Positions 1 through 5,520 of a stretch of DNA of 6,522 nucleotides are shown piece after piece. The notes under the pieces were generated by a model that saw nothing but the letters and a program-made list of their open reading frames with translations, did not search any database and was not told where the DNA came from. A program made the position numbers and the translations under genes. This DNA is from Lentisphaeria bacterium UBA1829. GTDB lineage: Bacteria > Verrucomicrobiota > Lentisphaeria > Victivallales > UBA1829. The stretch is taken from contig DDJH01000226.1 of assembly GCA_002338895.1 (NCBI GenBank), forward strand, positions 1 to 6,522, written 5' to 3'. Numbering within the stretch: the stretch's first letter is position 1; each line of letters opens with the position of its first letter.

Positions 1-57
1 CAGTTCTGGAACCAGGGCCGCACGCAGGAGATCCGCGACCGGGTGATGCATCTGTAA
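1..57 (+). CDS. nrdD: Anaerobic ribonucleoside-triphosphate reductase, C-terminal end (partial)
   Basis: Only the last 18 codons and the TAA stop are present; the gene begins left of the window. The visible peptide ends in TQEIRDRVMHL, which resembles the usual NrdD C-terminus (a TxEIxxRVxHL-like end). NrdD is the oxygen-sensitive class III reductase that makes deoxynucleotides from ribonucleoside triphosphates using a glycyl radical. That radical site, in the C-terminal part of the enzyme, lies outside the window. The identification rests on this short tail plus the nrdG gene that starts 33 nt downstream, the standard partner order nrdD-nrdG. The catalytic residues cannot be checked here. 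Confidence 0.8.
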   Translation, partial: QFWNQGRTQEIRDRVMHL

Positions 58-90
58 AACAACCGGACGGAAACAGGGAGGACGGACACG

Positions 91-633
91 ATGAATTACG
101 GAACAATCAAACCGCTGGATATCGCCAATGGCGAAGGCATACGGGTCTCCCTCTTTGTTTCCGGCTGCACCCACCGGTGCCACGGCTGCTTCAATCCGGA
201 AACCTGGGATTTCCAGTACGGGAAGCCGTTCGGTCCGGAGACGGAGGAGACCATTGTGCGTCTGCTCGACCGCTCCTATGTCAACGGCCTGTCCCTGCTG
301 GGAGGAGAACCGTTTGAACCGGTGAACCAGCGGGCGCTGCTTCCGCTGATCCGCCGGGTCCGCCTTGAATTCCCGAAGAAGAATATCTGGGCCTATACCG
401 GATACTGTTATGAAAACGATCTGCTGCCCGGGAAACGGGCCTTCTGCGAGGTGACCGATGAGATTCTCGATTCTCTCGAAGTGCTTGTGGACGGTCCATT
501 CCTCGAATCCCGGAAGAACATCTCCCTGCGCTTCCGCGGATCGGACAACCAGCGCCTGATCCACATGCCGGAAACCCGCCGGACCGGACAGGTGGTGCTG
601 CTCCCGGACCGGGACACCGGATCAGGAAAATAA
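91..633 (+). CDS. nrdG: Anaerobic ribonucleotide reductase-activating protein (radical SAM)
   Basis: NrdG uses a [4Fe-4S] cluster and S-adenosylmethionine to install the glycyl radical on NrdD, so deoxynucleotides can be made without oxygen. The 180-aa protein carries the radical-SAM cysteine triad as Cys26-x3-Cys30-x2-Cys33 in the stretch SGCTHRCHGC. Further landmarks are the GGEPF SAM-binding motif at 71-75, IWAYTGY at about 99-105, a VLVDGPF segment at about 131-137 and RGSDNQR at about 150-156. All are characteristic of the NrdG subgroup rather than of PflA. Length is close to the family's usual 150-180 residues. The ATG start follows a GGGAGG ribosome-binding site at 76-81. It directly follows nrdD, so co-transcription is likely. 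No frameshift or missing motif is seen. Confidence 0.96.
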   Translation: MNYGTIKPLDIANGEGIRVSLFVSGCTHRCHGCFNPETWDFQYGKPFGPETEETIVRLLDRSYVNGLSLLGGEPFEPVNQRALLPLIRRVRLEFPKKNIWAYTGYCYENDLLPGKRAFCEVTDEILDSLEVLVDGPFLESRKNISLRFRGSDNQRLIHMPETRRTGQVVLLPDRDTGSGK

Positions 634-649
634 GGAAAAGGAGTGCAGA

Positions 650-1456
650 ATGACTGATTTTTTCAAAACCATCGAGCTCTGGGGTGAAACGGTTCCGTTC
701 CGGATTCCGGAGGACGCGGAGCAGAAAGAACATTTTACTGAGGATAAAGGCGACGGCATCAACCGTCTGACCGATGTCTCCCAACCGTCGATGACCTGGT
801 TTCCGGCATCGGGGAGAGAGCCGCATCCGGCGGTCCTGGTCTGTCCGGGAGGCGGATACGGGATCCTCGCTTGGAACCATGAGGGACGCGATATCTGCAT
901 GATGCTCAACCAGATCGGCTTTTCCGCATTTCTGCTGAAATACCGCTGCCCGAACCGTCGTGCTGCCGCCCATGCGGACGCCGCCCGTGCGATGCGTCTG
1001 ATCCGGGCAAACGCGGAGAGTTTCGGGATTCGGGCGGACCGGGTCGGAGCCATCGGGTTTTCCGCCGGAGCTCATCTTGCGGCGACAATCTCCGCTCCGG
1101 CCGATGCCGTGCCGTATCCGCCGGTCGACGACGCGGATGCCGAAAGCTATCGTCCGGATTTCACCGCGTTGATCTACCCGGCGTATCTTGTCGAAGATGA
1201 TCTGAAGATCGCTCCGGAGTTCCGGATCGACTCCTCGGTTCCGCCGACCTTCCTTGTGCAGGCGGAAGATGACTGCGTCCGTCCGGAAAACGCCGTGGCG
1301 TGGTTCCTCGCGCTGAAGCGCAGCAAGGTCCCCGCGGAACTGCACATCTGGCCGGAAGGCGGACACGGGTACGGCATTCTCCGCACCGGAAATCCGATTG
1401 AGGATTGGCCGGTTCCGGCGTGCGCCTGGTTCCGTCGTCAGGCGGGAATCCTCTGA
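650..1456 (+). CDS. Alpha/beta hydrolase, BD-FAE / acetylxylan-esterase-like
   Basis: A 268-aa serine hydrolase of the alpha/beta fold. The order of motifs is VCPGGGYG at 64-71 (oxyanion-hole loop in place of HGGG), KYRCPNR at 97-103, the nucleophile elbow GFSAG at 136-140 (Ser138), an acid residue in AEDDCV (Asp207 or Asp208), and His239 in GGHGYG. This arrangement is typical of the BD-FAE/esterase-lipase family, often annotated acetylxylan esterase or 'xylanase' by homology. Substrate cannot be read from sequence; an acylated sugar or other small ester is an inference. The N-terminus (MTDFFKTIELWGE) has no signal peptide, so it should act in the cytoplasm on imported compounds. The start is set by AAGGAG at 638-643, 6 nt before the ATG. 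It begins 16 nt after nrdG and may share its transcript, though no functional link to nucleotide reduction is obvious. Confidence 0.85.
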   Translation: MTDFFKTIELWGETVPFRIPEDAEQKEHFTEDKGDGINRLTDVSQPSMTWFPASGREPHPAVLVCPGGGYGILAWNHEGRDICMMLNQIGFSAFLLKYRCPNRRAAAHADAARAMRLIRANAESFGIRADRVGAIGFSAGAHLAATISAPADAVPYPPVDDADAESYRPDFTALIYPAYLVEDDLKIAPEFRIDSSVPPTFLVQAEDDCVRPENAVAWFLALKRSKVPAELHIWPEGGHGYGILRTGNPIEDWPVPACAWFRRQAGIL

Positions 1457-1499
1457 GATTCCGCCTCGTGGTCTGGACGGCGGAGCGGAAGGCGGACGA

Positions 1500-1895
1500 A
1501 TGGCGGAGAAAAAAGAGGCGGAGCATCTGCGGCTCGGACGGACGGGGGAACGTCTCGCCCGCCGTTTTCTGGAACGCCGGGGCTTCGAGCTTCTGGCGCG
1601 GAATCTCAAGCTGCATACCGCCGAGATTGATCTCCTGATGCGCGATGGCGCCAGTTTTGTTCTCGTGGAAGTGAAATCCGCCCGGGATCGCGGAGAGGAG
1701 ACCCATCCGGGCCGGAACTACTCCAGAGAGCAGAAGATCCGTCAGCGGCGCGCGGTTCATGAGCTGGAACGGAAGTACGGCGATGCGGATTTCCCCTTCC
1801 GCCACGATCTGGTGGAAGTCCTCTTCGGCCGGTTTTTTTCGGTGAAAATCCGCCATTATCCCGATTATTACCGCAATCGGAACTTGACAAAATAA
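1500..1895 (+). CDS. yraN: YraN family (UPF0102) endonuclease-like protein
   Basis: A 131-aa protein matching the YraN/UPF0102 pattern: an N-terminal helix with LGRTGERLARRFLERRGFELLARN, then AEIDLL at 41-46, LVEVKSARD at 55-63, QKIRQRRA at about 78-85 and RHDLVEVLFG at 101-110. Asp44 with Glu57-x-Lys59 forms the PD-(D/E)xK-like core expected of this Holliday-junction-resolvase-fold family. The biological role is poorly defined; DNA processing is inferred from fold. The family usually has GEID, here AEID, so the conserved glycine is replaced. The reading frame is open upstream to 1398, but the ATG at 1500 gives the normal family length, avoids overlap with the hydrolase and has GGAAGG at 1487-1492. 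An inverted repeat TCCGCC/GGCGGA (1460-1465, 1479-1484) sits in the 43-nt gap before it without a T tract. Confidence 0.88.
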   Translation: MAEKKEAEHLRLGRTGERLARRFLERRGFELLARNLKLHTAEIDLLMRDGASFVLVEVKSARDRGEETHPGRNYSREQKIRQRRAVHELERKYGDADFPFRHDLVEVLFGRFFSVKIRHYPDYYRNRNLTK

Positions 1896-1911
1896 AAAAA
1901 AGAGCTACATT
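1884..1911 (+). promoter_or_regulatory. Predicted sigma-70-type promoter for the prs operon
   Basis: A perfect -35 box TTGACA (1884-1889) is followed after 16 nt by TACATT (1906-1911), a four-of-six match to TATAAT. The spacer is A-rich. The -35 lies inside the last sense codons of yraN (Leu-Thr). Transcription would begin near 1918-1920 and give a leader of about 210 nt before prs. It is the clearest promoter in the window and marks the likely boundary between the left group of genes and the prs block. Confidence 0.72.
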
Positions 1912-1917
1912 ACTCTT

Positions 1918-2074
1918 TCAGCATGAAAGAATAGAACCTTGATCCGATCAAAGAAGGATGCAAGTCCGTTCCGCACAAGGCGGAGGACATACCCGTAAGG
2001 TTCGTGTGAAAGCGCCGGAGCGTGCTTTTGCGCGGTGTTGCGTCCCCTTTTTTCCGGTTCCCGGTCTTTTTTTT
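1918..2074 (+). ncRNA. Candidate structured leader RNA upstream of prs (unassigned)
   Basis: The transcript expected from the promoter at 1884-1911 contains nested complementary segments. GAACCTT (1934-1940) pairs perfectly with AAGGTTC (1997-2003) and would close a multi-branch domain. Inside it, GTCC/GGAC (1964-1967 with 1985-1988) and CCGC/GCGG (1971-1974 with 1980-1983) form one arm with loop ACAAG. TTGATCCGATCAA (1939-1951) is a local inverted repeat that would compete for two bases of the closing stem; ATCC/GGAT (1942-1945 with 1956-1959) is another option. A further hairpin with a UUUU loop is possible at 2021-2034. The region ends in a GC stem and T8 run. I do not recognise a known riboswitch class; it is not an evident ykkC/PRPP, SAM, ZTP or THF element. 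It could instead be an independent small RNA. Base pairing was done by eye, without energy calculation or alignment. Confidence 0.4.
2054..2074 (+). terminator. Possible weak intrinsic terminator/attenuator in the prs leader
   Basis: CCGG (2054-2057), a TTC loop and CCGG (2061-2064) form a 4-bp all-GC stem, followed by TC and eight T residues (2067-2074). The stem is short for an efficient terminator and another T run precedes it. It lies about 55 nt ahead of prs and downstream of the structured domain, which is where an attenuator would be expected. Confidence 0.35.
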
Positions 2075-2128
2075 CTGCATGGATGAAAAACAAGGAGATC
2101 CATTCAACGGAGGCTATGCGGAGTCATT

Positions 2129-3091
2129 ATGGAAGGGAATGCAAGAGACATCAGACTGTACAGCGGTACAGCGAATCCGGAATTGGCAAAATCAATTGCA
2201 AAATGCCTGGGGATGGAGCTGGGGCATGTCAACATTGAGAGATTTCCCGACGGCGAAATCTTCGTGCAGTACAAGGACAATCTGCGCAATGCGGATATGT
2301 TCATCATCCAGCCGACCTGCAATCCGACCAATGAACATCTGATGGAACTGCTGATCATGCTGGACGCCGCCCGCCGGGCCTCCGCCGCCCGGATCACCGC
2401 GGTTATCCCGTATTACGGGTATGCGCGTCAGGACCGCAAGGACCGTCCGCGGGTGCCGATCACCTCCAAGCTGGTGGCGAATCTTCTGGTCAGCGCGGGA
2501 GCCAACCGGATTCTCGCGATGGATCTGCATGCACAGCAGATTCAGGGATTCTTCGATATTCCGGTGGATCATCTGTATGCGTCGCCGGTGTTCATCCAGT
2601 ATCTGCGGGATGTGATCAAGGTGGACGAGGAGTCGGTGATCGTCTCTCCGGACTCCGGAAGCGTGAAGATGGCGCACAGTTTTGCAGACCGTCTGAACTG
2701 CGGATTCGCCGTGATTGCAAAGCGGCGCGTAAATGCGATGACCGTGGAATCGGCGCATCTGGTCGGCGATGTCGACGGACGCTCCTGCGTGATTGTCGAT
2801 GATCTGACCTCGACGGCGGGAACCCTCTGCGCCGCGGCGGATCTGCTGAAACGCAAAGGAGCTGCGAAGGTCTACGCGGTTGTTTCGCACAGTCTGCTGA
2901 CCGAGAAGGCGAGAACCAACCTTCTGAACAGCCCGATCGAACAGCTGATTACAACGAACTCCGTTCCGAATACCTGTCACATTGAAGGGAAGCTGAAAGT
3001 GCTGTGCATCGCGCCGCTGCTTGCGGAGGCGATCCGGCGCATCCACAACGGAGAATCGGTCTCGACCCTGTTCCGGGATCCGGAACAATAA
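2129..3091 (+). CDS. prs: Ribose-phosphate pyrophosphokinase (PRPP synthetase)
   Basis: Makes 5-phosphoribosyl-1-pyrophosphate from ribose 5-phosphate and ATP, the precursor for purines, pyrimidines, NAD, histidine and tryptophan. The 320-aa protein is full length for a class I enzyme. Visible motifs are LYSGTANPELA at 10-20, RFPDGEI at 38-44, NEHLMELLIMLDAARRASA at 68-86, the flexible ATP loop YGYARQDRKDRPRVPIT at about 96-112, MDLHAQQIQGFFDIPVD at 131-147 (His134 as Mg/ATP ligand), SPDSGSVKMA at about 173-182, KRR at 198-200 and the PRPP loop VDDLTSTAGTL at 223-233. The usual SPDAGG has changed to SPDSGS. The ATG at 2129 has CGGAG at 2119-2123; two other Shine-Dalgarno-like stretches, AAGGAG (2092-2097) and ACGGAGG (2107-2113), lie further up. 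A long leader suggests post-initiation control. Confidence 0.97.
   Translation: MEGNARDIRLYSGTANPELAKSIAKCLGMELGHVNIERFPDGEIFVQYKDNLRNADMFIIQPTCNPTNEHLMELLIMLDAARRASAARITAVIPYYGYARQDRKDRPRVPITSKLVANLLVSAGANRILAMDLHAQQIQGFFDIPVDHLYASPVFIQYLRDVIKVDEESVIVSPDSGSVKMAHSFADRLNCGFAVIAKRRVNAMTVESAHLVGDVDGRSCVIVDDLTSTAGTLCAAADLLKRKGAAKVYAVVSHSLLTEKARTNLLNSPIEQLITTNSVPNTCHIEGKLKVLCIAPLLAEAIRRIHNGESVSTLFRDPEQ
3070..3086 (+). terminator. Perfect hairpin over the 3' end of prs
   Basis: GTTCCGG (3070-3076), loop GAT and CCGGAAC (3080-3086) form an uninterrupted 7-bp stem in the last sense codons of prs (Phe-Arg-Asp-Pro-Glu-Gln). It is followed by only a weak T-rich stretch (TGTTTTC, 3094-3100), so it may act as an mRNA stabiliser, a processing site or a leaky terminator. 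I assign no certain function. Confidence 0.35.
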
Positions 3092-3108
3092 TCTGTTTTC
3101 ATGGAACT

Positions 3109-3129
3109 TGCTTATTCAAAGCATTTTTT
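3109..3129 (+). terminator. Weak intrinsic-terminator-like hairpin between prs and rplY
   Basis: TGCTT (3109-3113), loop ATTCA and AAGCA (3119-3123) form a 5-bp stem directly followed by six T residues (3124-3129). The A/T-rich stem would make a leaky terminator at most. Together with the hairpin at 3070-3086 it could lower readthrough from prs into rplY. Confidence 0.35.
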
Positions 3130-3148
3130 ATCAACGAAAGGAAAAAGA

Positions 3149-3832
3149 ATGGCAAACAAAACCAAGCATGTGCTCAATGTGAGCAACCGCACTGTGAAAG
3201 GCAGCGCGGAGGCGCGCAGAGTCAGAGCCGAGGGGCTCATTCCGGCCGTCGTATACAGCAAGGGCGCGACAGGAAGAGCGATTTCGGTGAAGGCTCCGGA
3301 ATGGGAGGCCCTTTCCCAGCACGACTTCAACATTGTGTCCCTCCAGTTTGAGGACGGAGAGGAAATCCGCGCACTCCTGAAGGAGACACAGCGCAATTTC
3401 ATCAAAGGGACCACCAGCCACATTGATTTTCTTGAGATCCGCAAGGATGTTGCGATCGAGGCGGAAGTTCCGATTCATCCGGGCTTCGAACAGCCGGCCG
3501 GATGTTCCAGAGGCGGACTGCTGGAGCAGGTTCTGCATACGCTGCGTGTGGAATGTCTCCCCGATGCTCTCCCGGAGCTGATCGAGGTGGACGTTTCCAA
3601 GATGAATGTCGGCGATCTGATTCACGTTTCCGAGCTGGTGCTTCCGGAAGGCGTGAAAGCGAAGAGCCATGGAGATCTGGTGGTCTTCGAGGTTGTGGAC
3701 TCCACCAAGATGGCGGAAGACATTCCCGAGACGCCCGCGGCGGAAGAGGATGCTGCAGCCGAGCCTGAAATCGTCGGCGCCAAAGAGAAGGCCGAGAAGG
3801 CCGCCGAGCGCGAAGAGGCGAAGAAGAAGTAA
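3149..3832 (+). CDS. rplY: Large ribosomal subunit protein bL25 (Ctc/TL5 type)
   Basis: Binds 5S rRNA in the central protuberance of the 50S subunit. At 227 aa this is the long two-domain Ctc/TL5 form rather than the short form of about 95 aa found in E. coli. The N-terminal RNA-binding beta-barrel covers about 1-97, with the signature SAEARRVRAEGLIPAVVYSKG at about 19-39 and HIDFLEI at 91-97. A second TL5-type domain with RVECLPDALPELIEVDVS and VGDLIHVSELVLPEGV reaches about 183. The last 40 residues are low-complexity, acidic then Lys/Glu/Ala-rich (ending REEAKKK), as is common in this form. The ATG at 3149 is preferred over one at 3101 because it has GAAAGGA at 3136-3142 and gives the usual MANKTK-like start. 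The prs-ctc-pth order is conserved in many bacteria, where ctc can be stress-induced. Confidence 0.95.
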   Translation: MANKTKHVLNVSNRTVKGSAEARRVRAEGLIPAVVYSKGATGRAISVKAPEWEALSQHDFNIVSLQFEDGEEIRALLKETQRNFIKGTTSHIDFLEIRKDVAIEAEVPIHPGFEQPAGCSRGGLLEQVLHTLRVECLPDALPELIEVDVSKMNVGDLIHVSELVLPEGVKAKSHGDLVVFEVVDSTKMAEDIPETPAAEEDAAAEPEIVGAKEKAEKAAEREEAKKK

Positions 3833-3852
3833 TTGTTCCGGCAGCTGGATTC

Positions 3853-4482
3853 ATGTCGCATGTGGAGGAAACAGAGTGCCGACTGATCGTCGGGATCGGG
3901 AACCCGGGAGCGGAATATGCCGGGACGCGGCATAATGCCGGTTTCGAAGTGATCGACCGCCTTCTCCGGAAGTTTCCGACCGTGTTTGCTCCGCGTCGTG
4001 CACGGAATGCCCAGGCATGGGAGGGGCGTTTCAGCGGGAGAAATGTGATCCTGATGAAACCGCAGACCTATGTGAATCTGAGCGGAGAAGCGGTTCTTCC
4101 TCTGATGAAGGGGGAGGAGCTGCATCCTTCGGAGATCCTGGTTGTTTACGACGATCTTGATCTGCCCGTGGGGCGGATCCGGATCCGGAAAAACGGAGGC
4201 AGCGCAGGGCATAACGGGATGAAATCCATCATCGGGGCGTTGCAGTCGGAAGCCTTTCCCCGTCTCCGGATCGGGATTGGCGATGAGAATGCAAAGCGGA
4301 GAGCGGATTATGTCCTGTCCTCGTTCGAGGGCAGAGAGAAAGAGAGTTACGAGAAGGCTCTCGACAAGGCTGTCGAAGCCGTGGAACTGCTGCTGAGACG
4401 CGGCATTTCCAAGGCGATGAACTGCTATAATTCGACGGACTGCAGCGAATCCGCGGAAGAGACAGAAACAGAGCAGAAATGA
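3853..4482 (+). CDS. pth: Peptidyl-tRNA hydrolase
   Basis: Cleaves the ester bond of peptidyl-tRNAs that drop off the ribosome, recycling tRNA; it is essential in most bacteria. The 209-aa protein shows LIVGIGNPGAEYAGTRHNAG from 11, with Asn17 and catalytic His27, then KPQTYVNLSG at 69-78 (Asn75), VVYDDLDLPVG at 97-107 (Asp100), GGSAGHNGMKSII at 115-127 (Asn121) and FPRLRIGIG at 135-143. These match the known active-site set of bacterial Pth. The C-terminus has a short Ser/Glu-rich extension (SESAEETETEQK). The ATG at 3853, 20 nt after rplY, has no good Shine-Dalgarno ahead of it. A GGAGGAA lies just inside the gene (3864-3870), but no in-frame ATG, GTG or TTG follows it closely. Translation is therefore probably coupled to rplY. 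Confidence 0.96.
   Translation: MSHVEETECRLIVGIGNPGAEYAGTRHNAGFEVIDRLLRKFPTVFAPRRARNAQAWEGRFSGRNVILMKPQTYVNLSGEAVLPLMKGEELHPSEILVVYDDLDLPVGRIRIRKNGGSAGHNGMKSIIGALQSEAFPRLRIGIGDENAKRRADYVLSSFEGREKESYEKALDKAVEAVELLLRRGISKAMNCYNSTDCSESAEETETEQK
4423..4431 (+). promoter_or_regulatory. Possible extended -10 promoter for rpsF inside pth
   Basis: TGCTATAAT is an exact extended -10 (TGn plus TATAAT), with the hexamer at 4426-4431. No convincing -35 is seen about 17 nt upstream, as is allowed for extended -10 promoters. A start near 4438 would give a leader of about 70 nt before rpsF. It falls in codons near the pth C-terminus and could be chance. Confidence 0.35.
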
Positions 4483-4510
4483 CTAAAATACACCAACAGG
4501 AGGTGGAGTC

Positions 4511-4840
4511 TTGAAAAAGTACGAAGCAGTATTCATCCTCGATATCCGCAAGGTCGAGGACGAGGGAAAAGGATTCACCGAGGAATTCGGCAAGAATCTT
4601 GAGAGCTGGGGTGGAAAACTCCTGGAAGCCAATGCAATGGGGCGCAAGCAGTTTGCCCGCGAGATCAACAAGCGCAAAGCCGGGATCTACTGGGACTATG
4701 TGTTTGAACTGGATCCGCTGAAAGTGATTCAGATCCGCAATCAGTACAAGCTGGACGAGCGTCTGATCCGGCTTCTGATTGTGAATTTTGAGCGTCCTGA
4801 AGGCGTTCCGGCCATTTCCGGCGCCACGCTGGCGGACTGA
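4511..4840 (+). CDS. rpsF: Small ribosomal subunit protein bS6, TTG start
   Basis: A 109-aa bS6 that pairs with bS18 on the platform of the 30S subunit. The protein begins KKYEAVFILDIRKVEDEG, the usual YExxFIL opening, and continues with WGGKLLEANAMGRKQFAREINKRKAGIYWDYVFELDP, matching the family core. RLIRLLIVNFER at about 84-95 is the last conserved strand. Initiation is at TTG: a near-perfect AGGAGGT (4498-4504) ends 6 nt before it, and no ATG or GTG gives the right N-terminus. The start lies 28 nt after the pth stop. It heads the rpsF-ssb-rpsR group; in other bacteria the S6:S18 complex can bind the rpsF leader, but I could not identify that motif here with confidence. Confidence 0.95.
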   Translation: MKKYEAVFILDIRKVEDEGKGFTEEFGKNLESWGGKLLEANAMGRKQFAREINKRKAGIYWDYVFELDPLKVIQIRNQYKLDERLIRLLIVNFERPEGVPAISGATLAD

Positions 4841-4875
4841 TACGGAACAAGCAGCAGACAGAGGAGAATCGATCG

Positions 4876-5478
4876 ATGGCATCCTTCAACAAAGTGCTTC
4901 TTATGGGCAATCTGACCCGTAAGCCCGAACTGAGATACACTCCGTCGGGAATGGCGGTGTGCGAGTTCACGATCGCCGTGAACAGACGATTCACCCAGGG
5001 CGGCGAGACCAAGGAAGATACATGTTTTGTGGATATTACCGTCTGGGATCGTCAGGCGGACAACTGCAACAAGTATCTTGACAAAGGCTCCTCTGTTTTC
5101 ATTGAAGGGCGTCTTCAGCTTGACCGGTGGGTGGACAAGACTGATCAGAAGCAGCGTTCCCGTCTTCGGGTGGTTGCGGAGAATGTTCAGTTTGTGGGAG
5201 CCCGCCGGGAAGGCGGCGACTACGGAGATGGCGGCGGAGCGCAGAACTATTCGCGCCGGCAGCCGGATCCGCAGTATTCGCCGGATGCGATGCCGCAGCA
5301 GTATGGGCGTCCGCGTCAGCAGTACAGTCAGGCGCCGCAGGGAGGGATTCCTCCGCAGATGCCGCGGGAGCCGTCTTATGACGGGCCGCAGCAGTCGTAC
5401 GGTCGTCCGGTTCCTCCGCCCGAGATGAACGACGGTGCCAATGACGTGCAGGGAATGGAAGACGATATCCCCTTTTGA
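4876..5478 (+). CDS. ssb: Single-stranded DNA-binding protein
   Basis: Coats single-stranded DNA during replication and repair and recruits partners through its tail. Of 200 aa, residues 1 to about 109 form the OB fold, with FNKVLLMGNLTRKPELRYTPSG at 4-25, FTIAVNRRF at 31-39, DITVWDRQADNCNKYLDKGSSVFIEGRL at 53-80 and the last strand RLRVVAENVQFVG at 96-108. Residues about 110-185 are a flexible Gly/Gln/Pro/Tyr-rich linker with loosely repeated QQYGRP, QQYSQ and QQSYGRP units. The C-terminus MEDDIPF is the acidic tip that binds partner proteins. GAGGAGA (4861-4867) precedes the ATG by 8 nt. It lies between rpsF and rpsR, the classic rpsF-ssb-rpsR order, which ties SSB supply to ribosome synthesis. 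Confidence 0.97.
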   Translation: MASFNKVLLMGNLTRKPELRYTPSGMAVCEFTIAVNRRFTQGGETKEDTCFVDITVWDRQADNCNKYLDKGSSVFIEGRLQLDRWVDKTDQKQRSRLRVVAENVQFVGARREGGDYGDGGGAQNYSRRQPDPQYSPDAMPQQYGRPRQQYSQAPQGGIPPQMPREPSYDGPQQSYGRPVPPPEMNDGANDVQGMEDDIPF

Positions 5479-5520
5479 TCAACGCAAGTGAGAGAATACC
5501 AAAAAACAGGAGTTTGATAA

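Noticed and set aside
1398..1499. Longer N-terminus for yraN
   Set aside because: It would overlap the hydrolase by 59 nt and add 34 residues of Arg/Gly-rich sequence not seen in the family; the ATG at 1500 has a better site.
281..1609. Long open frame on the minus strand (442 codons) opposite nrdG, the hydrolase and yraN
   Set aside because: Its translation is Arg/Pro/Ser-rich with no recognisable domain, and it lies antisense to three genes with clear family motifs. It is an artefact of GC-rich codon usage.
1923..1934. Tiny leader peptide MKE in the prs leader
   Set aside because: Three codons with no ribosome-binding site and too close to the predicted transcript start; most likely chance.
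2192..3088. 298-codon minus-strand frame opposite prs
   Set aside because: It is fully antisense to a clear PRPP synthetase, its composition is Arg/His/Gln-biased, and no motif was found.
3101..3148. Longer N-terminus for rplY from the ATG at 3101
   Set aside because: The extra 16 residues lie over a hairpin and T6 run and have no ribosome-binding site; the ATG at 3149 has GAAAGGA and the usual N-terminus.
5220..5430. Tandem repeat array in the ssb linker
   Set aside because: The QQYGRP/QQSYGRP units are loose, irregular amino-acid repeats normal for SSB linkers; there is no regular DNA repeat.
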